NCBI RefSeq assembly: GCF_021272185.1
Contig: NZ_JAJSEC010000012.1
Coordinates: forward strand, 1 to 64,000
DNA from: Roseivivax sp. GX 12232
Lineage (GTDB): Bacteria; Pseudomonadota; Alphaproteobacteria; Rhodobacterales; Rhodobacteraceae
Direction of reading: 5' to 3'
DNA: 64,000 nucleotides
Shown: positions 39,044 through 47,678 of the stretch, piece by piece
How positions within the stretch are numbered: position 1 is the stretch's first letter
Layout of the letters: every line of letters starts with the position of its first letter
The notes under the pieces: generated by a model
Seen by the model: only the letters and a program-made list of their open reading frames with translations
Told to the model about the DNA's origin: nothing
The model's database searches: none
Position numbers and translations under genes: made by a program

Positions 39044-39508
39044 TCACGTCCGCTTCAGCCGCGCCTCGAGGTCCGAGGCCGCCTGCGCCACCCGGGTCTT
39101 GAACTTCCGGTCGAGCCGCCCCTTGGCGAGCTTCATCGACTGCAGGATCAGCCGCGCGGAAAGCGTCTTGGCGCTGAGATGCGCGTCGATACTGACCCGC
39201 GTGCGGGTCCGCGCCAGCGCCACGCATTCCACGATGGTACGGATCTCGAGCCCGCCCGAGACCGCGTCGAAGACCATAAGCGTCGGCGGCTCGTGGCGGC
39301 TCAGCGTCACATCGGCCTCGCGCGCCTTGCCGCGGTAGCGGAAGCCGGCGCGCCAGCTCGCGCCCTCGCCCGCCGCGCCGCCGCCGTCGGTGCGGGTGAT
39401 CTCGACCCCGCGGCGCATGATCTGGCGCTCGATGGCGGGGAAATCCGACAGCGCCCCGAAGACCGCGTCGAGCGGCGCCTCGATGTCTTCCGTGCGTGAA
39501 AACTGCAT
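39044..39508 (-). CDS. SRPBCC family protein
   Basis: 154 aa START/Bet v1-like fold. QFSRTEDIEAPLDAVFGALSD is the polyketide-cyclase type opening; the long C-terminal helix (ILQSMKLAKGRLDRKF) would line the cavity. Such proteins bind hydrophobic ligands. It ends 80 bp from the DUF4198 gene and lies 45 bp after nudC on the same strand, possibly the same operon. Ligand unknown. Confidence 0.85.
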   Translation of the reverse strand: MQFSRTEDIEAPLDAVFGALSDFPAIERQIMRRGVEITRTDGGGAAGEGASWRAGFRYRGKAREADVTLSRHEPPTLMVFDAVSGGLEIRTIVECVALARTRTRVSIDAHLSAKTLSARLILQSMKLAKGRLDRKFKTRVAQAASDLEARLKRT

Positions 39509-39553
39509 GTCTGCTCCGTCTCTGCGCCACCCCTTCGGCGGGCGGCCTTGGTC

Positions 39554-40516
39554 TCAGTCCAGCCTGTCCGCAAGCCAGTTCGTCAGCATGAAATGCGCAA
39601 TTGCCCCGCGCCGCGCCGGCAGAAGCCCCGTCGCTTCGCCCGAGAGCGTGGCCAGGATGCGCTCCTTGGTGACCCATTGCGCGGCCTCGATCTCGTTGGG
39701 ATCGAGGGTGATCTCGCTCGAGCGCGCCTCGGCGTGGCAGCCGATCATCAGCGAGTTCGGAAAGGCCCAGGGCTGGCTCGCGAGGTAGCGCACCGGGCCG
39801 ACCGCCACGCCGGTCTCTTCCTGCACCTCGCGGCGCACCGCGGCCTCCACCGTCTCGCCGGGTTCGAGAAAGCCCGCGAGGCAGGAATACATGCCCTTGG
39901 GCCAGCCCGGCGACCGCCCCAGAAGCGTGTAGGGCCCCTTGGTCACCAGCATGATGACCACCGGGTCGGTGCGCGGGAAATGCCGCCCGCCGCAGGCGGG
40001 GCAGAGCCGCTGCCAGCCGGCCTCGGCCAGGGCGCTCTCGGTGCCGCAGCGCGAACAGAAGCGGTGCGAGGCATGCCAGCCGAGGACCGCCTTGGCGGTG
40101 GCGGCCAGTTCGGCCTCGAAGGGGGTGAGCCAGGTCATCACCCGGCGCAGCTCGACGAAGCGCCCCTCGGGGCAGGCGGGATGCACCTGTTCGGTGGGAT
40201 CGGCGAAACGCTGAAGCGCGTCCGCGTCGAGCCCCTCGGGCTCCCAGCCCGAGAGCTCCAGCGCGAAGCGCGGCGCGCCGCCCGCGCGGCCCAGGAAGAT
40301 CCGCTCGCCGGTCTCGGCCAAAAGCGGATGGTCCATGGGCAGCTGCACCAGCCGCGCGGGGTTTCCTTGCGAGATCAGCACCTTGCCGCGCCAGAGCAGG
40401 GTCGCACATGCCGCGGGGTCCCGCGCCAGCGCCGCCTGCGCCTCGGCGTCGCCGCGCAGCTCGGCGGCGCGGTCGAAGCCGGCCCCGCCGAAGGTCACCT
40501 CTTCCGCATGTCTCAT
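39554..40516 (-). CDS. nudC: NAD+ diphosphatase / RNA deNADding enzyme
   Basis: 320 aa. It hydrolyses NAD(H) and removes NAD caps from RNA. Zinc ligands Cys154, Cys157, Cys172 and Cys175 (CSRCG...CPACG). Nudix box from Gly215 (GFLEPGETVEAAVRREVQEE). The SQPWAFPNS motif that separates NudC from other Nudix enzymes is present at about 248. Intact and full length. Confidence 0.96.
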   Translation of the reverse strand: MRHAEEVTFGGAGFDRAAELRGDAEAQAALARDPAACATLLWRGKVLISQGNPARLVQLPMDHPLLAETGERIFLGRAGGAPRFALELSGWEPEGLDADALQRFADPTEQVHPACPEGRFVELRRVMTWLTPFEAELAATAKAVLGWHASHRFCSRCGTESALAEAGWQRLCPACGGRHFPRTDPVVIMLVTKGPYTLLGRSPGWPKGMYSCLAGFLEPGETVEAAVRREVQEETGVAVGPVRYLASQPWAFPNSLMIGCHAEARSSEITLDPNEIEAAQWVTKERILATLSGEATGLLPARRGAIAHFMLTNWLADRLD

Positions 40517-40645
40517 CGCCCCTCCCGCGCCAATGGCGCAACGCCCCAGGGTTGCATTTTACCCAGCGCATAATGCAACCTATGGTTGATTTTTGCTACG
40601 CCGCGCCCTAGTCTCCTGCATCGCAGATCACACAAGGGGACCGGC

Positions 40646-42448
40646 GTGACGGGTGCAAGCGCCAAAAGCCTCCACGAGTCCGACCGTGTGGCTTCCTTGC
40701 GTCTTCTCGCCATCACCGATCTGCACGCGCGGCTCCTGCCCTATGACCACGACAGCGACAGCCCGCGCCCGGGCAGCGGGCTGGCCTGCCTGGCGGGCAC
40801 CATCGCGCGGGCCCGGCGCGAGGTCTCGGCCTCGCTGCTCTTCGACAACGGCGACACCTACCAGGGCGACGCCCTGGGCGAGATCCTCGCCCGCGACATG
40901 ATGCGCGCCGAGGCGCAGGGGCTGCTGGCCCATCCGGTGGCCGCGGCGCTCGGGGCGCTGGGGCTCGACGCGGCGGTGCCGGGCAACCACGACTTCGACT
41001 TCGGGCTCGACACCCTGCGGGCCATCGCCAGAAGCGCGCCCTTCCCTTTCGTGTTGACCAACCTCGTGGCGGCGCGGGGCGAAGGACCGCTCGCCGACCG
41101 CCCGCTCCTGCCCCCTGCGGTGATGCTCGACCGGAGCCTCACGCTCGAGACCGGCGAGGTGCGGCCGATCCGCATCGGGGTCCTGGGACTGGTGCCGCCC
41201 GGCACGCCGGCGCGCGACCCCGCGGATCCGGTCGCCCGGGCCGAAGGCCGCGACCTTCTCGCCACGGTCGAGGCCTGGGCACCCTACCTGCGCGGGGCGG
41301 GCGCGGACCTCGTGGTCTCGCTCTGCCATTCGGGGCTCGGGCCGATGCATCCGCGCCCGGGGCTCGAGGATGCCGCACTCCTGGTCGCGGGCCACCCGCA
41401 GGTCGACGCGGTGATCGCCGGGCACCGCCACGAGCGCCACGCCCGCCCTGCCGCGGGCGGACGCGCGCCGCTGGTCGCTCCTGCCGCCCATGGCCGCGAG
41501 CTGGGCGTCATCGACCTGCGGCTCGCGCCGCGTCCGGGCGGCGGCTGGCGGCTGGCCGAAAGCGCGGTGGACCTGCGCCCCGCCGATGCCGCGCCGGGCT
41601 TCGAGGCCCGCCCCGTGGCGCGCATCGCCGCCCCCGCCCATGCCCGCGCCCGGGCGCTGCTTTCCGAGGTGATCGGCGAAAGCGCGGTGGCGCTGCAGAC
41701 CTATCTCGCGCGGGTCCGGCCGCTGGCGGCGACCTCCCTCATCGCCGAGGCACAGGCCGCCTATGCCCGCACCGAGATCGGCGGCGGCGGGCTGCCGCTT
41801 CTCTCTGCAGCCGCCCCCTTCAAGGCCGGCGGGGCCGAGGGCGGCGAGGGGTTCACCCATGTGCCCGCCGGGCCCATCGCGCTGCGGCACGTGCATGACC
41901 TTTACCCCTATGCCAACCGGGTGAGCCTGCGCTGCCTGAGCGGTGCCGAGGTCCGCGACTGGCTCGAACGCGCCGCGGTCGTCTTCCGCCCGCTGGGGCC
42001 CGGGGCGCGTGATGCGCCGCTCCTGGAGCCGGGCTCGGCGGGCTACGACTTCGACCTGATCCACGGGCTGCGGTTTTCGATCGACCTCGCGGCGCCCGCC
42101 GGGGAGAGGATCCGCGGGCTGGCCCTGCCCTGCGGGACGCCCATCGCGCCCGGGGCGCGGCTGCATCTCGTGACCAACAGCTTCCGCGCCGGGGCCGAGG
42201 ACGGCTTTCCCTCGGGCGCGCCGGTCCTCGAGGGCGGGCCGCTGGTGCGCGACATCCTCGCCGATTTCATCCGCCAGCGCGGGCGGCTGGGCCCGAAGCT
42301 TGCCGCGCCGGGGGGCTGGTCCTTCGCGCCGCTGCCCGGGGCCTCGGCGGTGTTTCCGGTGCCCGAGGCCGCCCGGCCTTTCGTGGAGGCGGAGGGGCTG
42401 GAGTGGGTTGGTGGTTCGGATGGGGGGCTGGGGCGGTTGCGGTTGTGA
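40646..42448 (+). CDS. 5'-nucleotidase / cyclic phosphodiesterase family enzyme
   Basis: 600 aa. Start GTG 40646 has AAGGGGA upstream. N-terminal metallophosphatase: DLHARLLPY, then NGDTYQGD, GNHDFDFG and GHRHERH bind two metals. The C-terminal 5_nucleotid_C domain (from about 355) carries the aromatic substrate clamp region LYPYANRVSLR. Closest in plan to CpdB-type 2',3'-cyclic nucleotide phosphodiesterase/3'-nucleotidases. No signal peptide is evident, which is odd since CpdB is periplasmic; either export is lost or the start is misplaced. Confidence 0.85.
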   Translation: MTGASAKSLHESDRVASLRLLAITDLHARLLPYDHDSDSPRPGSGLACLAGTIARARREVSASLLFDNGDTYQGDALGEILARDMMRAEAQGLLAHPVAAALGALGLDAAVPGNHDFDFGLDTLRAIARSAPFPFVLTNLVAARGEGPLADRPLLPPAVMLDRSLTLETGEVRPIRIGVLGLVPPGTPARDPADPVARAEGRDLLATVEAWAPYLRGAGADLVVSLCHSGLGPMHPRPGLEDAALLVAGHPQVDAVIAGHRHERHARPAAGGRAPLVAPAAHGRELGVIDLRLAPRPGGGWRLAESAVDLRPADAAPGFEARPVARIAAPAHARARALLSEVIGESAVALQTYLARVRPLAATSLIAEAQAAYARTEIGGGGLPLLSAAAPFKAGGAEGGEGFTHVPAGPIALRHVHDLYPYANRVSLRCLSGAEVRDWLERAAVVFRPLGPGARDAPLLEPGSAGYDFDLIHGLRFSIDLAAPAGERIRGLALPCGTPIAPGARLHLVTNSFRAGAEDGFPSGAPVLEGGPLVRDILADFIRQRGRLGPKLAAPGGWSFAPLPGASAVFPVPEAARPFVEAEGLEWVGGSDGGLGRLRL

Positions 42449-42476
42449 GGATTGGGGGTGGCTGGTGTGGGTGGAT

Positions 42477-42643
42477 TTGCGCCCGAACAGCACCGAAGGT
42501 GCCGGGCGCGCGCCGGACCGGCCCCTTGGGCCGGCGCTCCTTGGGGTGGCGCGCCTAGTTGGTCGTTAGTCCTGACCTTGTGGGGATAAAGCGCGCAGCT
42601 AAAAGGGCAGCAGCGCCGGCCCCCCGGTCCGGCGCGCGCCCTC
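42477..42643 (+). repeat. Structured intergenic repeat, copy E
   Basis: Full-length copy. Starts TTGCGCCCGAACAGC (variant), hairpin GCACC-gaa-GGTGC, core CCTGACCTTGTGGGGATAAA, complete complementary arms. It begins 28 bp after the nucleotidase stop and ends 140 bp before the SRP RNA gene. Confidence 0.87.
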
Positions 42644-42781
42644 TGGCGGGATTCGACCGGACGTGGGGATTTGCGGCGCGGGGGCCGACATGCGCCAATC
42701 ACGAACGGCGGAACATCATCCGCACCTCCCTCACCTCACCCCGAGGGTTGCGAATCCGTGCGGTGACGCCTATTTCGGCCT

Positions 42782-42877
42782 TGAGAGGTTGGCGCGGGCA
42801 GGCGCCTCGCCAACCCGGTCAGGTCCGGAAGGAAGCAGCCGTAACGAGCCCCGCTTGGGTCGCGTTCAGCCTCTCAC
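42782..42877 (+). ncRNA. ffs: Signal recognition particle 4.5S RNA
   Basis: About 96 nt. It contains the SRP domain-IV signature CAGGTCCGGAAGGAAGCAGC, with the GGAA tetraloop and asymmetric loop that bind Ffh. Outer ends pair (GAGAGG at 42783 with CCTCTC at 42870), giving the single long hairpin of small bacterial SRP RNA. The exact termini are estimated from this stem. Confidence 0.93.
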
Positions 42878-43022
42878 CTTATCCCTTCAGTGCAGATGTT
42901 TTGATGCGATGGTCCAGTTGGGGCCGTCGAGGGTGCTTTGGCGCCTTTGCAAAGGCAAAGTGCGCGTTCCCCGCAAAACCCATTTATTCCAAAACCTTGG
43001 CGTAAGGCGACGCCCCGCCCCC

Positions 43023-43532
43023 TCAACTATGCCGCAAAAACGGCACCGGCTCCGGCCGCGCGGCCAGGGCCCAGCGCATCTGGGCCTCGGTCTCGATGGC
43101 GCAGGGGCGCACGGCGCGCAGGCGGGGCAGCGCCTCGTCGGGGGCCTCACCCATCTCGATCATCAGCCGCAGCGCCGCCATGCCCGAACGCCCGCAGCCC
43201 GCGCGGCAGTGCACCAGCACCCGGCCGCCCCCCAGAAGCGCCTTGCGCGCGAACCCCGAGACCGCGACCCAGCGGGTGTCGAAGGCGGTGTCGGGCGCGC
43301 CGCCGTCCTCGATCTCGATCTGGTCCCAGCGGGTGCCGCGCTGCTGCATGTCGGCGCCGAAACTCTCGGCCCCGGCCATGTAAAGCTCAAGCCGGGTGAC
43401 CAGCGACAGAACCAGCGCCGGGCGCCAGTGCCTCAGATGCTCGAGATCGCCCGCGTAATCGCCCGAAGCCCCGGGCATGGGCGCGATGCCGAGGATGCCG
43501 CTGCCGACCGCGAGGGCGTGGATCACATGCAT
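43023..43532 (-). CDS. Protein tyrosine phosphatase family protein
   Basis: 169 aa dual-specificity-like phosphatase. Start ATG 43532 has GGGAGG; the frame runs to 43709 but upstream residues are Arg-rich and unlikely. P-loop [12 protein letters not shown] with His108, Cys109, Arg115. The FDTRWVAVSG segment precedes it. It is the only gene between the SRP RNA and pheA. Substrate unknown; small PTPs of this kind are frequent in alphaproteobacteria. Confidence 0.88.
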   Translation of the reverse strand: MHVIHALAVGSGILGIAPMPGASGDYAGDLEHLRHWRPALVLSLVTRLELYMAGAESFGADMQQRGTRWDQIEIEDGGAPDTAFDTRWVAVSGFARKALLGGGRVLVHCRAGCGRSGMAALRLMIEMGEAPDEALPRLRAVRPCAIETEAQMRWALAARPEPVPFLRHS

Positions 43533-43743
43533 GAGGCTGCCTCCCGCACGGGCCTCACGCCCGCGCAAAGGCACCGGGCGCCGCGCGGGCCGCAGCCCGC
43601 GCCGCTCGTCTGCTTGGAGCCGCCTGGGTCCATGCCTCCTCCTTGCAAAGACCGCCTGTCGCGGGATCATACAGGCTTTGCATCGGGAGATAAGGCAATT
43701 CTGCTGCAAGGCGAGGCGCTTGCGGGACGCCCGCGCCCCGGGG

Positions 43744-44583
43744 TCAGGGCCGCCGGGCGTCGCGGGGATAGGTGCCGAGGATGGTTAGCTCCTCGGTGAA
43801 ATAGGCCAGCTCCTCGAGCGCGCGGGCGACGGCGGGATCCTCGGGGTGGCCCTCGATGTCGGCGTAGAACTGGCTCGCCTCGAAGGAGCCGCCGACCATG
43901 TAGCTCTCGAGCTTGGTCATGTTGACGCCATTGGTCGCGAAGCCCCCCATTGCCTTGTAGAGCGCCGCGGGAATGTTGCGGGTCTGGAAGACGAAGGTGG
44001 TCAGCATGCCGTGATCGCCGCGCCGGGTCAGGTCGGCCTCGGGGCTCATCACCAGGAAGCGGGTGGTGTTGTTGCCTTCGTCCTCGATGTGGCGGGCCAG
44101 GACGTCGAGCCCGTAGATCTCGGCGGCCAGCTCGCCCGCCAGCGCGCCGCGCGACCGCACGCCGGCCTCGGCGATGGCCCGGGCCGAGCCCGCGGTGTCC
44201 GCCCCCGTCACCCGCCGGATGCCGTTGTCGCGCAGGAAATTGCGGCACTGCCCCAGAAGCACCGTGTGGCTCTGGGCCTCGGCGATGTCGGCGATGGTGG
44301 TGCCCGGCACGCCCAGAAGGTTGATGTGCACCCGCACGAAGGCCTCGCCGATGATCTTCAGCTCGGAGCCCGGCAGGAGCGAATGGATGTCGGCCACCCG
44401 GCCGTAGGTGGAGTTCTCCACCGGCAGCATCGCGAGCTCGGCCTGGCCGGTCTTCACCGCCTCGATCGCATCCTCGAAGGTGCGGCAGGCCAGGGCCTCG
44501 TGGTCGGGCCGCGCGCTGCGGCAGGCTTCGTGCGAATAGGCACCGGGTTCGCCCTGGAAGGCGATGCGTTTCTGACTGGCCAT
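43744..44583 (-). CDS. pheA: Prephenate dehydratase
   Basis: 279 aa monofunctional enzyme of phenylalanine synthesis; no chorismate mutase domain is attached. Start ATG 44583 (ASQKRIAFQGEPGAYSHEA follows). The catalytic block is NNTTRFLVM and LPVENSTYGRVAD is the PDT signature. A C-terminal ACT domain (about 195-270, FVFQTRNIPAALYKAMGGF, ESYM) should give feedback control by phenylalanine. Divergent from the cytochrome c gene across 118 bp. Confidence 0.96.
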   Translation of the reverse strand: MASQKRIAFQGEPGAYSHEACRSARPDHEALACRTFEDAIEAVKTGQAELAMLPVENSTYGRVADIHSLLPGSELKIIGEAFVRVHINLLGVPGTTIADIAEAQSHTVLLGQCRNFLRDNGIRRVTGADTAGSARAIAEAGVRSRGALAGELAAEIYGLDVLARHIEDEGNNTTRFLVMSPEADLTRRGDHGMLTTFVFQTRNIPAALYKAMGGFATNGVNMTKLESYMVGGSFEASQFYADIEGHPEDPAVARALEELAYFTEELTILGTYPRDARRP

Positions 44584-44701
44584 GAAAAGTCTCTGGAACT
44601 GGTCTCTCGAGGGGGCGTTTCGTCGCGGTGAGTATACCTTGCCTCTCCGAATTGGAACCAATAGAACCCGCTGAAACTCAGGACACGACGGACCGGACTC
44701 C

Positions 44702-45253
44702 ATGTTTGACACGATGACCTTCACCAAGATCATTGGTGGCTTCTGCGGCGCTTTGCTTGTCTTCCTGCTGGGCGGCTGGGCCGCCGAGAGTCTCTTCCAC
44801 GTCGGCGGGACGCATAGCGCCGAACACGGAGAGGGTCACGGCGAAGAGGGCGAACAGGTCGCCACCGGCTTCCCCATCGAGGTTGCCGAGGAAGACGGCG
44901 CCGCCGAAGAGGAAGAAGAGGTGGACTTCGCCTCGCTTTGGGAAAACGCCGACGCCGGCGCCGGCGAGCGCGTCTTCAGCCAGTGCCGCGCCTGCCACCA
45001 GCTCGAGGAAGGCGCCAATGCGGTTGGCCCCTATCTCTACGGCGTGGTCGACCGCGACATCGGGTCGGCGGAAGGCTTCAACTACTCCGGTGCGCTCTCC
45101 GAGGCGGGCGACGTCTGGACCCCGGAGAACCTCTTCAACTTCCTCGAGAACCCGCGCGGCTGGGCGCCGGGCACCTCGATGTCCTACAGCGGCCTGTCGG
45201 ACCCCGAGGACCGGGTGAACCTGATCGCCTACCTCGATCAGACCGACAGCTGA
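44702..45253 (+). CDS. Membrane-anchored cytochrome c
   Basis: 183 aa. An uncleaved N-terminal helix (about 9-28) precedes a His/Glu-rich acidic linker (about 38-75) and a class I cytochrome c domain. Haem motif Cys95-RA-Cys98-His99; distal ligand Met160 in GTSMSYSG. This is the CycM/cytochrome c-y layout, which carries electrons from the bc1 complex to the oxidase. Followed by two terminators, so monocistronic. Confidence 0.93.
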   Translation: MFDTMTFTKIIGGFCGALLVFLLGGWAAESLFHVGGTHSAEHGEGHGEEGEQVATGFPIEVAEEDGAAEEEEEVDFASLWENADAGAGERVFSQCRACHQLEEGANAVGPYLYGVVDRDIGSAEGFNYSGALSEAGDVWTPENLFNFLENPRGWAPGTSMSYSGLSDPEDRVNLIAYLDQTDS

Positions 45254-45261
45254 GGCGCGGG

Positions 45262-45282
45262 GGCCCCGGCGCGGGGCCTTTT
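45262..45282 (+). terminator. First terminator of the cytochrome c gene
   Basis: Stem GGCCCCG/CGGGGCC followed by TTTT, 9 bp after the stop. Confidence 0.8.
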
Positions 45283-45294
45283 GCGACGGATCGG

Positions 45295-45329
45295 AAAGGC
45301 GCGGGCCCGGTTGGGTGCCGCGCCTTTTT
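45295..45329 (+). terminator. Second terminator of the cytochrome c gene
   Basis: 10-bp stem AAAGGCGCGG/CCGCGCCTTT with a 13-base loop, followed by TTTTT. Backs up the first terminator 13 bp earlier. Confidence 0.88.
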
Positions 45330-45384
45330 GTTTGGGGCGGGGTGCTGCAAATAACGGCGCCCCGTCTGCCTCCCCTCACCACCA

Positions 45385-45551
45385 CTTGCGCCCGAATAGC
45401 GCCGCAGGCGCCGGGCGCGCGCCGGACCGGCCCCTTGGGCCGGCGCTCTTGTGGGCGAAGCGCATAGCCAATCGCTAGTCCTGACCTTGCTGCCATAAAG
45501 CGCCTAGCCCGGAGCTAAGCAGCGCCGGCCCCCGGTCCGGCGCGCGCCCTC
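45385..45551 (+). repeat. Structured intergenic repeat, copy F
   Basis: Full-length copy. Its small hairpin is GCGCC-gca-GGCGC, a third stem sequence, again self-complementary. Core CCTGACCTTGCTGCCATAAA and outer arms are intact; the inner AGGTCAG arm is changed (GGAGCTAAGC). It lies between the cytochrome terminators and yejA; no gene is seen in the 496-bp gap. Confidence 0.87.
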
Positions 45552-45749
45552 TGCCTGCTCGGGGTGCGGCGACACATTGGGACCCACTCCAACTCCGCCC
45601 ACCAGCCCCGCACCCGCACGCCCCTCCCCCAACCTCACAGGGCGATTACACGCGGTTCACGCAATAGAAACTTGAACGTCCCCGCGGCGCGCCCTTACCG
45701 TGAATGAGGGGCCCGCCGGGCGCCCGCATATCACCAAAGGGAGAGGCCC

Positions 45750-47675
45750 ATGACCCGTTTCGTCGACACCCGCCTGACGCGCCGGGAGGCGCTGGTCCTC
45801 TTTGGCGGGGCGGCCGCGACGGGGCTCGGCGGCCTGCCGCGTCCGGGCTTCGCGGCGGCGCATTCCGAGGTCATCCGCAGCCACGGCTATTCCTTCTACG
45901 GCGATCTGCAGTACCCCGAGGACTTCCCGCATTTCTCCTATGTGAACCCCGACGCCCCGCGCGGCGGCGAGATCATCCTGAGCGACCTCGGCACCTTCGA
46001 CGGCTTCAACCGCTGGGCCAGCCAGGGCCGGCCCGAGGGCCTCTCCTCGGTGGTGGCCGAAAGCATGTTCGGCGACGGCCCCTGGGGCACGCCGACCCCG
46101 GCGGATTCGCTGACCGATGCCTACGGGCTCCTGGCCGAGGCGGTGGAATACCCCGAGGGCAAGGAATGGTGCGTCTTCCACATGCGCCCCGAGGCGCGCT
46201 TCTCGAACGGCACGCCGGTGACCGCGCATGACGCGCTCTTCACCCACAACCTGTTCCTGGAACAGGGCATCCGCTCCTACGCGCGGGCGGTGAAGGAACG
46301 CATCGCCGGCGTCGAGGTGATCGACGACCACACCATCCGCTTCGAGTTCGTCGACGGCATCTCGCGGCGCTCGCTGATCGAACAGGTCGGCGGCACGCCG
46401 GTCTTCTCCAAGGCCTGGTACGAGGAAACCGGCGAGCGGCTCGACAAGCCCAGCCTCAACTCGCCCATGGCCTCGGGGCCCTATGTGGTCGGCGATTACG
46501 AGATCAACCGCTACGTGGTCTACGAGCGCAACCCCGACTACTGGGGCTGGCACCTGCCGATCAACGTCGGGCGGCACAACTTCGACCGCGTGCGGATCGA
46601 GTATTTCGCCGACGACTCCGCCGATTTCGAGGCCTTCAAGGCCGGCGTCTACACCTTCCGCCCCGAGGGCAGCACCAAGCGCTGGGCCACCGGCTACGAC
46701 TTCCCCAAGGTCGAGGAAGGCACCGTCAAGCGCGAGGAGATCGCCACCAGCACCGCGCCGCAGAGCACCGGCATCATCTACAACACCCAGCGCGCACCCT
46801 TCGACGACAAGACCGTCCGCCAGGCGCTGGGGCTGATGTACAACTTCGAGTGGACGCGGGAATCGCTGCAATACGGGCTGACCTCGGTGCGTGAAAGCTT
46901 CCTGCAGGGCACCGAGATGGCGGCCTCGGGCCTGCCCGGCGCCGACGAGAAGGCCTTTCTCGAGGCCCTGGGCGACGTGGTGCCGCCCGCGCTCTACACC
47001 GAAGAGGCGGTGGTGCCGCATACCTCGGACCCCGCCTCGGCGACCGACCGGCGCAACATGCGCCAGGCGCTCCGGCTCCTGCGCGAGGCGGGCTACGAGG
47101 TCGGCGACGACGGACGGCTGCGCGACGGCGAAGGCAACCCGCTCGAGGTGGAATTCCTGATCTCCTCGGCCACCGGCGACACCGTCGAGGCGCTGGTCAC
47201 GACCTATGTCGGCAACCTGCAGGCCCTGGGCGTCGACGCCCGCGTCGAGAAGATCGACACCGCGCAGATCCAGCAGCGCTTCCTCGACAAGGACTACGAC
47301 GTCCTTTTCACCCGCTACGTCAGCTTCATGTCGGTCGGCACCGGCCTCAAGCAGATGTTCGGCTCCGAGACCGCCGAGGTCTCGAGCTACAACCCCGCCA
47401 CGCTGAAAAGCCCGCTGGTCGACGCGATCATCGAGAAGGCGCTCGACGCCGACAGCCGCGAGGAAGAGGTCACCGCGCTGAAGGTGCTCGACCGGGCGCT
47501 GCGCTGGGAACGCATCGTGATTTCCTCGGGATATGTTGCAGAGGCCTGGGTGGCCTATTACGACCTGTTCGGCCGGCCCGACGAGCTGCCGCCGCTTTCG
47601 GTCGGCTATCTCGATTTCTGGTGGTACGACGAAGACAAGGCCGAGGCCCTGAAGGCTTCCGGCGCATTGAGGTAA
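45750..47675 (+). CDS. yejA: Peptide ABC transporter substrate-binding protein (YejA type)
   Basis: 641 aa periplasmic binding protein of the SBP_bac_5 family. The N-terminus has a twin-arginine signal (TRREALVLFGG with Arg11-Arg12) and a cleavage site near AAAH; Tat export of this component is unusual compared with Sec-exported YejA. HGYSFYGDLQYPEDFPHFSYV is the typical YejA opening. First gene of the yejABEF operon; yejB starts 3 bp later. Ligands are probably oligopeptides; microcin C is the known E. coli ligand. Confidence 0.93.
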   Translation: MTRFVDTRLTRREALVLFGGAAATGLGGLPRPGFAAAHSEVIRSHGYSFYGDLQYPEDFPHFSYVNPDAPRGGEIILSDLGTFDGFNRWASQGRPEGLSSVVAESMFGDGPWGTPTPADSLTDAYGLLAEAVEYPEGKEWCVFHMRPEARFSNGTPVTAHDALFTHNLFLEQGIRSYARAVKERIAGVEVIDDHTIRFEFVDGISRRSLIEQVGGTPVFSKAWYEETGERLDKPSLNSPMASGPYVVGDYEINRYVVYERNPDYWGWHLPINVGRHNFDRVRIEYFADDSADFEAFKAGVYTFRPEGSTKRWATGYDFPKVEEGTVKREEIATSTAPQSTGIIYNTQRAPFDDKTVRQALGLMYNFEWTRESLQYGLTSVRESFLQGTEMAASGLPGADEKAFLEALGDVVPPALYTEEAVVPHTSDPASATDRRNMRQALRLLREAGYEVGDDGRLRDGEGNPLEVEFLISSATGDTVEALVTTYVGNLQALGVDARVEKIDTAQIQQRFLDKDYDVLFTRYVSFMSVGTGLKQMFGSETAEVSSYNPATLKSPLVDAIIEKALDADSREEEVTALKVLDRALRWERIVISSGYVAEAWVAYYDLFGRPDELPPLSVGYLDFWWYDEDKAEALKASGALR

Positions 47676-47678
47676 CCC

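Noticed and set aside
43533-43709. N-terminal extension of the phosphatase
   Set aside because: Arg-rich unstructured residues; ATG 43532 has a much better ribosome site.
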